From: JAGVXH01 sp043810285 | GTDB lineage: Archaea > Nanobdellota > Nanobdellia > Pacearchaeales > GW2011-AR1 | NCBI GenBank assembly: GCA_043810285.1 | Contig: JBDROH010000008.1 | Span: forward strand, 1 to 22,810 | DNA length: 22,810 nt | Reading direction: 5' to 3' | Part shown: piece by piece, positions 15,078-21,315 of the stretch | Position numbering within the stretch: position 1 is the stretch's first letter | Layout of the letters: each line of letters opens with the position of its first letter | Position numbers and translations under genes: made by a program | Notes under the pieces: model-generated | The model's database searches: none | Told to the model about the DNA's origin: nothing | The model's input: only the letters and a program-made list of their open reading frames with translations

Positions 15078-15707
15078 ATGGACATTAAAGAAATAGGGAC
15101 TGAAATATTTATCCTAGTTCTAGCAGCAATTATTTTAGCAATAAGCGTCGCACTCAAAGACAGTTCAATTATGTACGCTGCAACAATAAGTTTCATCATT
15201 ATCATCGGTGCAAATATACTAATAAAAAAAATTATAGGATACCTCTTTGAAATAGACGTCAAAACAAAATTCTGGTCATGGTATCAATACGGATTCCGAA
15301 AAGATGCCCACTTCAAGAAACCAATTCCAATGGTTTGGCTCCCCCTTTTACTTTCCTTAATTACAAAGGGATTCGTTCAATGGCTAGCGATTCTAGAATT
15401 CGACGTTACCCCAAAAACAGAAAGAGTAGCAAAAAGACACGGGCTCTACAGATTCACTCAAATAACTGAATGGCATATCGCATGGATAGCAACTTGGGGA
15501 ATAATCGTTAATTTCATCCTGGCAATTATAGGATACATCGCTGGATTCGAACTATTCGCAAAACTAAGCATCTATTTTATAGCCTGGTCAATCATTCCAT
15601 TATCTGGACTTGATGGCGCAAAAATATTCTTCTCAAGTCGGGGCCTCTGGATAACACTTTTCACGATAATAATTATAGTCCTTGGATGGGGATTAATAAT
15701 CTTTTAA
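15078..15707 (+). CDS. Site-2-protease-like membrane protein without zinc motif
   Basis: A 209-residue protein with about five to six membrane helices. The C-terminal half matches the M50 site-2-protease plan: a helix with WGIIVNFILAIIGY (residues about 140-153) where active enzymes have A-G-P-x-x-N, then SIIPLSGLDGAKIFF (171-185), which corresponds to the N-x-x-P-x-x-x-L-D-G motif that supplies the third zinc ligand. The HExxH zinc motif expected in an earlier helix is absent: the matching stretch reads ILIKKIIGYLFEI (47-59), and no HExxH occurs anywhere. It is therefore probably an inactive pseudoprotease that binds, but does not cut, membrane proteins. Family assignment rests on motif layout by eye and needs a profile search. 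Its stop is 6 bases from that of the convergent gene. Confidence 0.6.
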   Translation: MDIKEIGTEIFILVLAAIILAISVALKDSSIMYAATISFIIIIGANILIKKIIGYLFEIDVKTKFWSWYQYGFRKDAHFKKPIPMVWLPLLLSLITKGFVQWLAILEFDVTPKTERVAKRHGLYRFTQITEWHIAWIATWGIIVNFILAIIGYIAGFELFAKLSIYFIAWSIIPLSGLDGAKIFFSSRGLWITLFTIIIIVLGWGLIIF

Positions 15708-15713
15708 TAAAAA

Positions 15714-15953
15714 TTACAAATGAGAATTTTTAACAGCCCTTCTTTTAACCAACTTCTTAGAAATTTTTTTATTCCAATCCTTCTGAAACCAAGTTAAATA
15801 AATAATCGGTAAAATCCCTACAGTATTAAAAATGAAAAATGAAACAAACCAATATAGTTGATTATTTCTCGCAGACTTCCATGCACCAATACCTTTCAAA
15901 ACTAAAGTCCAAATAAGAATAGGATAAATCCACCAAGGAAATTCAATCACCAT
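15714..15953 (-). CDS. DUF5652-like two-helix membrane protein
   Basis: A 79-residue protein with two hydrophobic helices (about residues 7-22 and 32-52) joined by a basic loop containing KGIGAWKSARNNQLYWF. This loop pattern, with Trp-Lys-x-x-A-L/W-W-K-A-A-R-x-x-x-x-x-W-F and then NTVGILPIIYL, matches archaeal and bacterial membrane proteins of the DUF5652 type as I remember it. The C-terminus is strongly basic. It shares a TATA box with the Hef helicase gene. Function unknown. Confidence 0.7.
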   Translation of the reverse strand: MVIEFPWWIYPILIWTLVLKGIGAWKSARNNQLYWFVSFFIFNTVGILPIIYLTWFQKDWNKKISKKLVKRRAVKNSHL

Positions 15954-15974
15954 AATTAAAATAACACTTCAAGA

Positions 15975-15982
15975 CTTATAAA
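15975..15982. promoter_or_regulatory. Single TATA box serving two divergent genes
   Basis: The plus strand reads CTTATAAA and the minus strand TTTATAAG over the same eight bases. It starts exactly 29 bases before the ATG at 16004 (plus) and exactly 29 bases before the ATG at 15953 (minus). No other TATA-like sequence is suitably placed for either gene in the 50-base gap, so the near-palindromic box probably works in both directions. Confidence 0.6.
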
Positions 15983-16003
15983 CTTACTCCATTTAATAAT
16001 CTC

Positions 16004-17506
16004 ATGGACGAACTTAATCTAACACCACGAGACTATCAAAATACAATTTTCGAGACCTGTCAGAAAAAAGATTGTATTGTTGTTCTTCCAACCGGAACTG
16101 GAAAAACACTAATCGCACTAATGCTAGCAATAGACCGATTCAAAAAATTCCCCTTAGAAAAAATTGTTATCCTCGCCCCAACAAGACCTTTAATTGAACA
16201 GCACTTTGAATCTTTCAAAAAAAATCTCCCAGAAGACTGGGCAGATATGCAAATTTTCACAGGAAAAACACCCGCAAATAAAAGAAAAGAAATCTGGCGA
16301 ACTGCCGAATTCATATTCTCAACACCTCAATGTATCGCAAACGACCTCGACAAAATGCTCTACAAATTAGACGAAGTAAGTCTTCTCGTAGTAGATGAAT
16401 GTCACAGATGCCTAAAAAATTATGCTTACAACCGCGTCGCTCAAAAATATAAAATTCAAGCATCTAACAAAAGAGTTCTTGGACTCACGGCATCCCCTGG
16501 CTCAGATAAAGAAACAATAACCAAGGTATGCGAAAATCTTGGAATTGATGCAGTAGAAATTCGGACTCGTGAAAGTTCCGACGTAAAACCTTATATTCAA
16601 GAATTAGAATTTGAAAAAATAGAAGTAGAATTCCCCTCAGAATTTGAAGAAATAAGGGTTCTCCTTCAAGAAATATATAATAAAAAGGTTAGTGAATTAA
16701 AACACCGACGAGTTCTATTCGGTTTCGCCTCAAAAACAACACTCCTAAAAACACAAGCCAACTTAATGAACTCTATAAGAAAAAGTAGAAATATGAACAG
16801 TATGCTCGCCGTTTCTGCCTGTGCCCAAGCATTAAAAATTTCCCACGCTCTCGAACTCCTCGAAACCCAAACTCTCTCCTCCTTTATTACTTACTTAAAA
16901 GATTTATTTCATCAAGCAGCCGAACAAAAATCAAAAGGGGTTCAAAAACTTGTCAAAGACCCTCGGTTCGCGAAAGCGTATACTTTAGCGACGACATTAA
17001 ATATTGAACACCCAAAACTCGAGATATTAAAAAGATTAATGAAAAAACAATTTCAAGTAAATGAAAATTCAAAGATAATCATATTTGCCCAATTTAGAGA
17101 AACCGTTCGAATAATCTCCGAACTTCTAAATGGGCTTGAAGGAATAAATGCTGATAATTTTGTAGGACAAGCAATCAAACAACATGACAAAGGAAAAACA
17201 ACCGGACTAAAACAAAAAGAACAAAAAGCGATGATTGAAAAATTCAGAACAGGAGAAATCAATATACTCGTCGCAACATCAATCGCAGAAGAAGGCCTTG
17301 ATATCCCTGAAGTAGACGAAGTAATTTTCTATGAACCAATTCCTAGTGCAATACGGTCAATTCAGCGACGAGGAAGAACAGCAAGACTTTCAAAAGGTTC
17401 CCTTAAAATTCTCATAACAAAAAACACAAGAGATCAGATTAATCATTATTCCTCCTATCATAAGGAAAAAAGAATGCATAGGGCCATCGATGAGATTAAA
17501 GAATAA
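16004..17506 (+). CDS. hef: Hef-type SF2 helicase (helicase half only)
   Basis: This 500-residue superfamily 2 helicase matches the N-terminal half of archaeal Hef, the relative of eukaryotic FANCM/Mph1, which remodels stalled replication forks. Visible motifs: TPRDYQ (Q-motif region), PTGTGKT (29-35), DECH (131-134), LTASP (161-165), and QRRGRTAR (454-461). The long insertion between the two RecA-like domains (about residues 200-340), used for fork recognition, is present. It ends just after domain 2, with no nuclease; the nuclease is the next gene. It would bind forked DNA and use ATP to migrate it. It starts next to the shared TATA box with a leaderless mRNA. Confidence 0.9.
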   Translation: MDELNLTPRDYQNTIFETCQKKDCIVVLPTGTGKTLIALMLAIDRFKKFPLEKIVILAPTRPLIEQHFESFKKNLPEDWADMQIFTGKTPANKRKEIWRTAEFIFSTPQCIANDLDKMLYKLDEVSLLVVDECHRCLKNYAYNRVAQKYKIQASNKRVLGLTASPGSDKETITKVCENLGIDAVEIRTRESSDVKPYIQELEFEKIEVEFPSEFEEIRVLLQEIYNKKVSELKHRRVLFGFASKTTLLKTQANLMNSIRKSRNMNSMLAVSACAQALKISHALELLETQTLSSFITYLKDLFHQAAEQKSKGVQKLVKDPRFAKAYTLATTLNIEHPKLEILKRLMKKQFQVNENSKIIIFAQFRETVRIISELLNGLEGINADNFVGQAIKQHDKGKTTGLKQKEQKAMIEKFRTGEINILVATSIAEEGLDIPEVDEVIFYEPIPSAIRSIQRRGRTARLSKGSLKILITKNTRDQINHYSSYHKEKRMHRAIDEIKE

Positions 17507-17538
17507 TTCGGATCTGGAGAACGACAAAAAACATTATT

Positions 17539-18234
17539 ATGAAAAAACAAATTGAAAATATATTCTCAAAAACAAAAACCTCTGCTATAGAAACTAAATG
17601 CCCCAATCTAAAAATCCCAATTATAATTGATACCCGGGAGAAACAATCCCTTATCACAGCAAACCTCGTAGAGAAAAAAGCAAATATAGAATTTGAACAA
17701 TTAGAAATTGGAGATTACCTTATTCAAAATACAATTATTGAAAGAAAAACTTTTTCAGATTTTGTAAGCTCTATGTTAAATAAACGACTCATAGAACAAC
17801 TAATAAACTTAAAAAAATACTCCAAACATTTCCTAATCATTGAAGGATTCTATTACAATTATAATAAATTCAACGTTCATGAAAACGCAATAAGAGGGAT
17901 GCTACTCTCAATAGCAATCGACTTCCAAGTCCCAATAATTTTCACAGAAGATGAACAAGACACTGCAAGTTTCCTAATTCTTACAGCAAAGAAATATGAA
18001 AAACCAAAATCTCTCGACGCAATAAGACCCTCAAAAACATTCAAAACATTAGAAGAACAAAAACAATTTGTTCTTGAAGGATTTCGAGGAGTTGGGCCTA
18101 CAACTGCAAAACAACTCCTAGAAAAATTCAAAACACTTAAAGAAATTTTTAATATTCAGAAAGAACAACTCAAAAAAATATCTCGCTTCGACGAAAACAA
18201 AATAAAAAAATTCTTAACTCTACTAAATAACTAA
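17539..18234 (+). CDS. Hef/XPF-family ERCC4 nuclease with HhH domain
   Basis: This 231-residue protein corresponds to the C-terminal nuclease half of archaeal Hef. The ERCC4 active site is complete: IDTREKQ (D31), IGDY (57-60) and IERKTFSDF (67-75), the D...GDx...ERKxxxD pattern that binds Mg2+ and cuts 3' flap and fork structures. A tandem helix-hairpin-helix region (about residues 174-231, GFRGVGPTTAKQLLEKF) provides DNA binding and dimerisation. It follows the helicase gene by 32 bases and is likely in the same transcript, so the two may work as a complex. No clear SD sequence is seen. Its stop overlaps the convergent M16 gene stop. Confidence 0.9.
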   Translation: MKKQIENIFSKTKTSAIETKCPNLKIPIIIDTREKQSLITANLVEKKANIEFEQLEIGDYLIQNTIIERKTFSDFVSSMLNKRLIEQLINLKKYSKHFLIIEGFYYNYNKFNVHENAIRGMLLSIAIDFQVPIIFTEDEQDTASFLILTAKKYEKPKSLDAIRPSKTFKTLEEQKQFVLEGFRGVGPTTAKQLLEKFKTLKEIFNIQKEQLKKISRFDENKIKKFLTLLNN

Positions 18235-19421
18235 GGTTCCAAACTAAAACTCGCATATTCAGAAATCTTTGCTAAACCCTTAATATCTTCCAAAGTTACT
18301 GCCTGAACATTTTTCTCATACCTATAATAATTCTCTGCATTCCCCGAAGCCTCTTCCAAGATTAAATTGACTGCGGTTTCACTAGAACCTTCAGACTCAA
18401 CGTGCCGATTTCCAACGACCTGAACCTTTGCTTCCTCCAACTCAGCCTCGCTAATATCTCTCATTTTCGCAAACTCTTTCAAAGAAATATCAATAACCTC
18501 CCCAACCTTATCAACATCCGTTCCTGCCCAAATAACCATATAACCATAGTTCTTCCCCAAGTCCAATTCACTCTTAACGCCATAAACAAGCCCTTTCTTT
18601 TCTCGAACCTCACTAAACAATTTGGAAGACATACCTCCTCCAAGAATCGTAGAAAAAATTTCTGCAACATATCTCCCTTTCTGACTCAAATAAGGAAAAT
18701 GAAAACCTAAAGCAAGATTCGCTTGATGTAAATCTCCACGTTTCTCCACATTCTTCAAACCATAAGGTTTAATTTTTTGAGGTCTAGTTTCTAACCCTTC
18801 TCGTTCAACACAAAAATCTTCGGCCAATTTTACAACCTCATTAAAATCATTATTCCCTACAACACAAAGAATAGAATTTTTAGGAACATACACCTCACGA
18901 TGTTTTTCAAATAGTTGTTCACGAGTCATACCTCTTACAGTTTCTTTTGAACCTGCAATAAAACTCCCAAACGGAGCCCCATATAAATTAGACTTTATCT
19001 TATCAAAAACATACCTTCGAGGATCATCATGACACATCTTAATTTCCTCACAAATCACATTTGCCTCTTTCTCAACCTCTGCCTCAGGAAAACTCGCATT
19101 AAAGAAAACATCAAAAATAACATCCATCGCAATCTTCAAATGTTCCGACGGCAACTTTACATAATAAGCCGTAATCTCCTCATGAGTAAATGCATTCAAA
19201 ATCCCTCCAATCTTTTCAACTTCATCAGCAATCTCCTTAACCTTTCTCTTTTCAGTTCCCTTAAAACAAAGATGTTCAATAAAATGTGCAATCCCCTTTT
19301 CTTCTTCAGATTCATAAGCCGCCCCATATTTCGTAGCCAACATTACCGTCGTTACAGGAACATCTCTCTTCTCATGCAAAATAGTCAACCCGTTCGCCAA
19401 AACCTTCTTATTAAACTTCAT
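18231..19421 (-). CDS. M16-family (pitrilysin/MPP-like) zinc peptidase
   Basis: A 396-residue peptidase of the M16B type (about 400-430 residues, one two-domain half that dimerises to form a clamp). The inverted zinc motif HFIEH is at residues 46-50 and the third ligand, Glu126 in NVICEEIKM, lies the usual 76 residues after the second His. The C-terminal domain retains the R-x-K-x-G-L-x-Y motif (VREKKGLVYGV), which binds substrate. All catalytic residues are present, so it should cleave peptides or small unfolded proteins in the cytosol; there is no signal peptide. I use the ATG at 19421 (MKFNKKVLANG) rather than a TTG five codons upstream, because the TATA box is 29 bases before it. Confidence 0.9.
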   Translation of the reverse strand: MKFNKKVLANGLTILHEKRDVPVTTVMLATKYGAAYESEEEKGIAHFIEHLCFKGTEKRKVKEIADEVEKIGGILNAFTHEEITAYYVKLPSEHLKIAMDVIFDVFFNASFPEAEVEKEANVICEEIKMCHDDPRRYVFDKIKSNLYGAPFGSFIAGSKETVRGMTREQLFEKHREVYVPKNSILCVVGNNDFNEVVKLAEDFCVEREGLETRPQKIKPYGLKNVEKRGDLHQANLALGFHFPYLSQKGRYVAEIFSTILGGGMSSKLFSEVREKKGLVYGVKSELDLGKNYGYMVIWAGTDVDKVGEVIDISLKEFAKMRDISEAELEEAKVQVVGNRHVESEGSSETAVNLILEEASGNAENYYRYEKNVQAVTLEDIKGLAKISEYASFSLEP

Positions 19422-19442
19422 AACATAATATTTCAAAAAGCC

Positions 19443-19450
19443 TTTTTAAT
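19443..19450 (-). promoter_or_regulatory. TATA-like box of the M16 peptidase gene
   Basis: ATTAAAAA starts 29 bases before the ATG at 19421 and overlaps the stop codon of the upstream methyltransferase gene. It is weaker than the other boxes, so read-through from upstream may also contribute. Confidence 0.4.
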
Positions 19451-20189
19451 TATTTGTCTTCTTCTTAATAACAATAATTCTTTCACCATTCATCACAAAA
19501 TCTTTTTCAATAATAAAACTCTCTTTCAAAAAATCAACAATCCACTTCCTCTGAACATCAAATCTTTTACGACCACTTAGGCTCTCAGTAGGTAAGCTCA
19601 ACACAATCCATTCACACTCTTTTGAAATCCTTAAAAGAAACTCTTTAGAAAAATTCTTCTCCAGATTTTCTAAGGCATCAACAACTTGAAACATCAAAAT
19701 AACTCTTGGACATTTTTGCCCTTTCAAAATTTTCAAAACCTGTTCAATCTCAAACAAATCTGCACAGATTACCTTAGCAGAAAAAGTTTCCTCTTCAAAA
19801 TAACCATTCATATTCTCAACTAACTGGCCTACAGCCTCGATTCCAACATAATTAACCTCACCTAAGATTTCTTTTAAGTAAGGATAAGAAAACCCATTGA
19901 CCCCACACCCTAAGTCAATAATACTCTCAACATTTCCAATCCCTTCAAAAATCTCAGCATAAAATTTCTCATAATCTCTTTTCCTCGAAGACATATGCAT
20001 TTTCAAAATTTCATCCGCGGAACCTTTACTTTTCAAAACCCTATTTGTCAAAAATACTCCAAAATATTTTCTAAGCAACGCCCTTGATTCTTTAACATCA
20101 TTCTTTACCAATCCCGCAACCCGCTCAATAATTGAGTTCGGTAAACTGGAAGTCTTTTTTCGTTTTATCTCTTCAACAACATTTTTCAT
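19446..20189 (-). CDS. ArmA/RmtB-type (FmrO family) 16S rRNA methyltransferase homologue
   Basis: A 247-residue SAM-dependent methyltransferase. Motif I is IIDLGCGVNGFSY (90-102). The surrounding features match the aminoglycoside-resistance 16S rRNA (m7G1405) enzymes as I remember them: a helical N-terminal domain with LLRKYFGVFLTNRVLK (38-53), the HMSSRKRDYEKFY segment (65-77; RmtB has HASTKERL...LY), and SLPTESLSGRKR (198-209; RmtB has SFPTRSLGGRGKG), followed by a C-terminal strand. Length is close to RmtB (about 250). It probably methylates rRNA or a similar RNA in the decoding region, using SAM. Whether it confers drug resistance or is a housekeeping enzyme cannot be told. It overlaps Dph6 by ATGA and is translated with it. 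Confidence 0.75.
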   Translation of the reverse strand: MKNVVEEIKRKKTSSLPNSIIERVAGLVKNDVKESRALLRKYFGVFLTNRVLKSKGSADEILKMHMSSRKRDYEKFYAEIFEGIGNVESIIDLGCGVNGFSYPYLKEILGEVNYVGIEAVGQLVENMNGYFEEETFSAKVICADLFEIEQVLKILKGQKCPRVILMFQVVDALENLEKNFSKEFLLRISKECEWIVLSLPTESLSGRKRFDVQRKWIVDFLKESFIIEKDFVMNGERIIVIKKKTNN

Positions 20190-20854
20190 TTTATCTTCAC
20201 ATCCTTCATAAGATACCTATATTCCCCCCCAGATTCAACATCAAAATCAATCTCAATCTTTTTATTAAAACCTGGCATAAACAAAACAGCACTCTCTGCC
20301 TCTCCACCTTCAAAATCAATTCTAAACTTATACTTCTTAGAAAGATTTCTCAATTCCTCAAAACAATTCTTATCAATAATTTTCCCCAACCAATCTCTAG
20401 ATAAACCTTCGCAAGAAATCTTAGTCAAAATAATCTGAAAATTATTTTCCAACAATTCATCCCAAAGTTTCTCAGGGCTATAATCCCACAAAGGAGCAAT
20501 AAACTCCAATCCCAATTCATCACACACCTTTCTAATTCTTTTACCCTGATAATTCGACGCAATTCCTCCGACGACAATCCCTTCAATTTTATCTTTAACT
20601 TCTCCAATTAAATTCCTTAAATCCTTCAATTCTTTTTCTTCAACTCCCTCACTTTTTTTCGTAATCAATTCTATTCCTAATTCACTCGCTTGTATTTTTA
20701 ACAAATTCAAATAAGGTTTATGAAACATAAAACTATCAATATTCTTCGGAGAAATATTCAACAAATAACCAACATCATATTCAGTCCTTACTTTGTACAA
20801 AGCTAAACACGAGTCCTTTCCCCCACTAAATAAAACAGCAACTTTTTTTCTCAT
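20186..20854 (-). CDS. dph6: Diphthine-ammonia ligase Dph6 (ATP-PPase)
   Basis: The protein has the PP-loop SGGKDS (residues 10-15) of adenine nucleotide alpha hydrolases and the C-terminal family signature F-E-G-G-E-A-E-S/T-x-V-L (about 181-192, followed by MPGFNKKI). The archaeal MJ0570/Dph6 family of about 220 residues carries out the last step of diphthamide synthesis, amidating diphthine on elongation factor 2 with ATP and ammonium. The length is normal and the motifs intact. It is the first gene of a two-gene unit with the rRNA methyltransferase homologue (ATGA overlap). The TATA-like sequence TAATTTAT lies 29 bases before the ATG. Confidence 0.9.
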   Translation of the reverse strand: MRKKVAVLFSGGKDSCLALYKVRTEYDVGYLLNISPKNIDSFMFHKPYLNLLKIQASELGIELITKKSEGVEEKELKDLRNLIGEVKDKIEGIVVGGIASNYQGKRIRKVCDELGLEFIAPLWDYSPEKLWDELLENNFQIILTKISCEGLSRDWLGKIIDKNCFEELRNLSKKYKFRIDFEGGEAESAVLFMPGFNKKIEIDFDVESGGEYRYLMKDVKIK

Positions 20855-20875
20855 TTTAATCTTAAATAACCTCCA

Positions 20876-20883
20876 ATAAATTA
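20876..20883 (-). promoter_or_regulatory. TATA-like box of dph6
   Basis: TAATTTAT starts 29 bases before the ATG at 20854. A GGAGG follows it, but at 15 bases from the ATG it is too far to be a good ribosome-binding site. The box directly abuts the 16-bp inverted repeat arm at 20,885-20,900. Confidence 0.45.
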
Positions 20884-20884
20884 T

Positions 20885-20900
20885 CTATCCTAAATCATTT
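20885..20900. repeat. Inverted repeat arm, left
   Basis: The plus strand reads CTATCCTAAATCATTT. The exact reverse complement is at 21,259-21,274. This arm covers the last bases of the small membrane-protein gene (its TGA is 20,895-20,897) and lies just upstream of the dph6 TATA box. Confidence 0.8.
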
Positions 20901-21239
20901 CTCCCATCGATTCTTAGGACGTTTAAAAAATAAATATGCGAAGAATATAAGAATCAAAAGCCCAATAACTCCAACTCCTAAAGCAATATAAAAATACTCA
21001 GTATATCCCAAGGAATTTAAATTTTCAAAAGAAGAATCTCTTAATTTAGAATCCTCAAAAAATTCATCTTCACCATTAACAATTTCATCACCACCTTTAC
21101 TCAAATTTTCCACAATATCTACAGAAGAATTATTACCTCCATCAAAACTCTCCCAAGAATCTTCTGCCACAACAAAACTCAAACAAAACATAATAATTAG
21201 GACAAATAATATTCCTTTCTCCACAGATTTATTTAGCAT
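20895..21239 (-). CDS. Signal-peptide protein with C-terminal membrane anchor, 114 aa
   Basis: The start is the ATG at 21239 (MLNKSVEKGILF), which gives a clean signal peptide (about residues 8-25, ending FVVAE). An upstream in-frame ATG at 21326 would place non-coding leader and promoter sequence inside the protein. The mature part is short, acidic and Ser/Asn-rich (about residues 26-80), followed by one membrane helix (about 83-105) and a basic tail (RPKNRWEK), so it would be anchored with its acidic part outside. It sits behind copy B of the duplicated leader element and is bracketed by the inverted repeat. No family was recognised. It might be a small envelope protein. Confidence 0.7.
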   Translation of the reverse strand: MLNKSVEKGILFVLIIMFCLSFVVAEDSWESFDGGNNSSVDIVENLSKGGDEIVNGEDEFFEDSKLRDSSFENLNSLGYTEYFYIALGVGVIGLLILIFFAYLFFKRPKNRWEK

Positions 21240-21282
21240 TTTTAGATTTTCCCATACAAAATGATTTAGGATAGTTAGCCAT
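21229..21282 (-). CDS. Possible 17-residue leader peptide
   Basis: The frame reads MANYPKSFCMGKSKNAK and then a stop that lies 8 bases inside the main gene beginning at 21239. It opens exactly 29 bases after TTATTAAA, so it should be at the 5' end of a leaderless mRNA. The similar peptide at 2071-2109 starts MSNYHAPF. The overlap would couple its translation to the main gene. Translation is unproven. Confidence 0.35.
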   Translation of the reverse strand: MANYPKSFCMGKSKNAK

Positions 21283-21291
21283 AACTTTCTT
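21237..21291 (-). promoter_or_regulatory. Duplicated 5' leader element, copy B
   Basis: On the minus strand: AAGAAAGTT, ATG, GCTAACTATC, a variable stretch, CATTTT, GTATGGGAAAA and TAAAAATG at the main gene start. It matches copy A at 2066-2118. Part of it (21,259-21,274) is also the right arm of the 16-bp inverted repeat, so this leader could pair with the 3' end of its own mRNA. Confidence 0.55.
21259..21274. repeat. Inverted repeat arm, right
   Basis: The plus strand reads AAATGATTTAGGATAG, the exact reverse complement of 20,885-20,900. It falls within the 5' leader of the gene that the two arms bracket. Confidence 0.8.
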
Positions 21292-21311
21292 AAACTAATT
21301 TCATTTAATAA
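21287..21311. promoter_or_regulatory. Interlocked divergent promoters
   Basis: On the plus strand TTCTTAAA (21,287-21,294) starts 29 bases before the GTPase ATG at 21316. On the minus strand TTATTAAA (21,304-21,311) starts 29 bases before the leader-peptide ATG at 21282. Each box lies between the other box and the gene it drives, so the two polymerases would compete for the same DNA. Confidence 0.5.
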
Positions 21312-21315
21312 TCTT

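Noticed and set aside
15078..15707. The plus-strand membrane protein considered as an active zinc metalloprotease
   Set aside because: No HExxH is present; its histidines (residues 78, 121 and 133) do not form a metal-binding motif.
19029..19580. A 183-codon open frame on the plus strand
   Set aside because: It lies antisense to the M16 peptidase and methyltransferase genes, both with intact motifs. Low-complexity composition and spanning a gene boundary mark it as a shadow frame.
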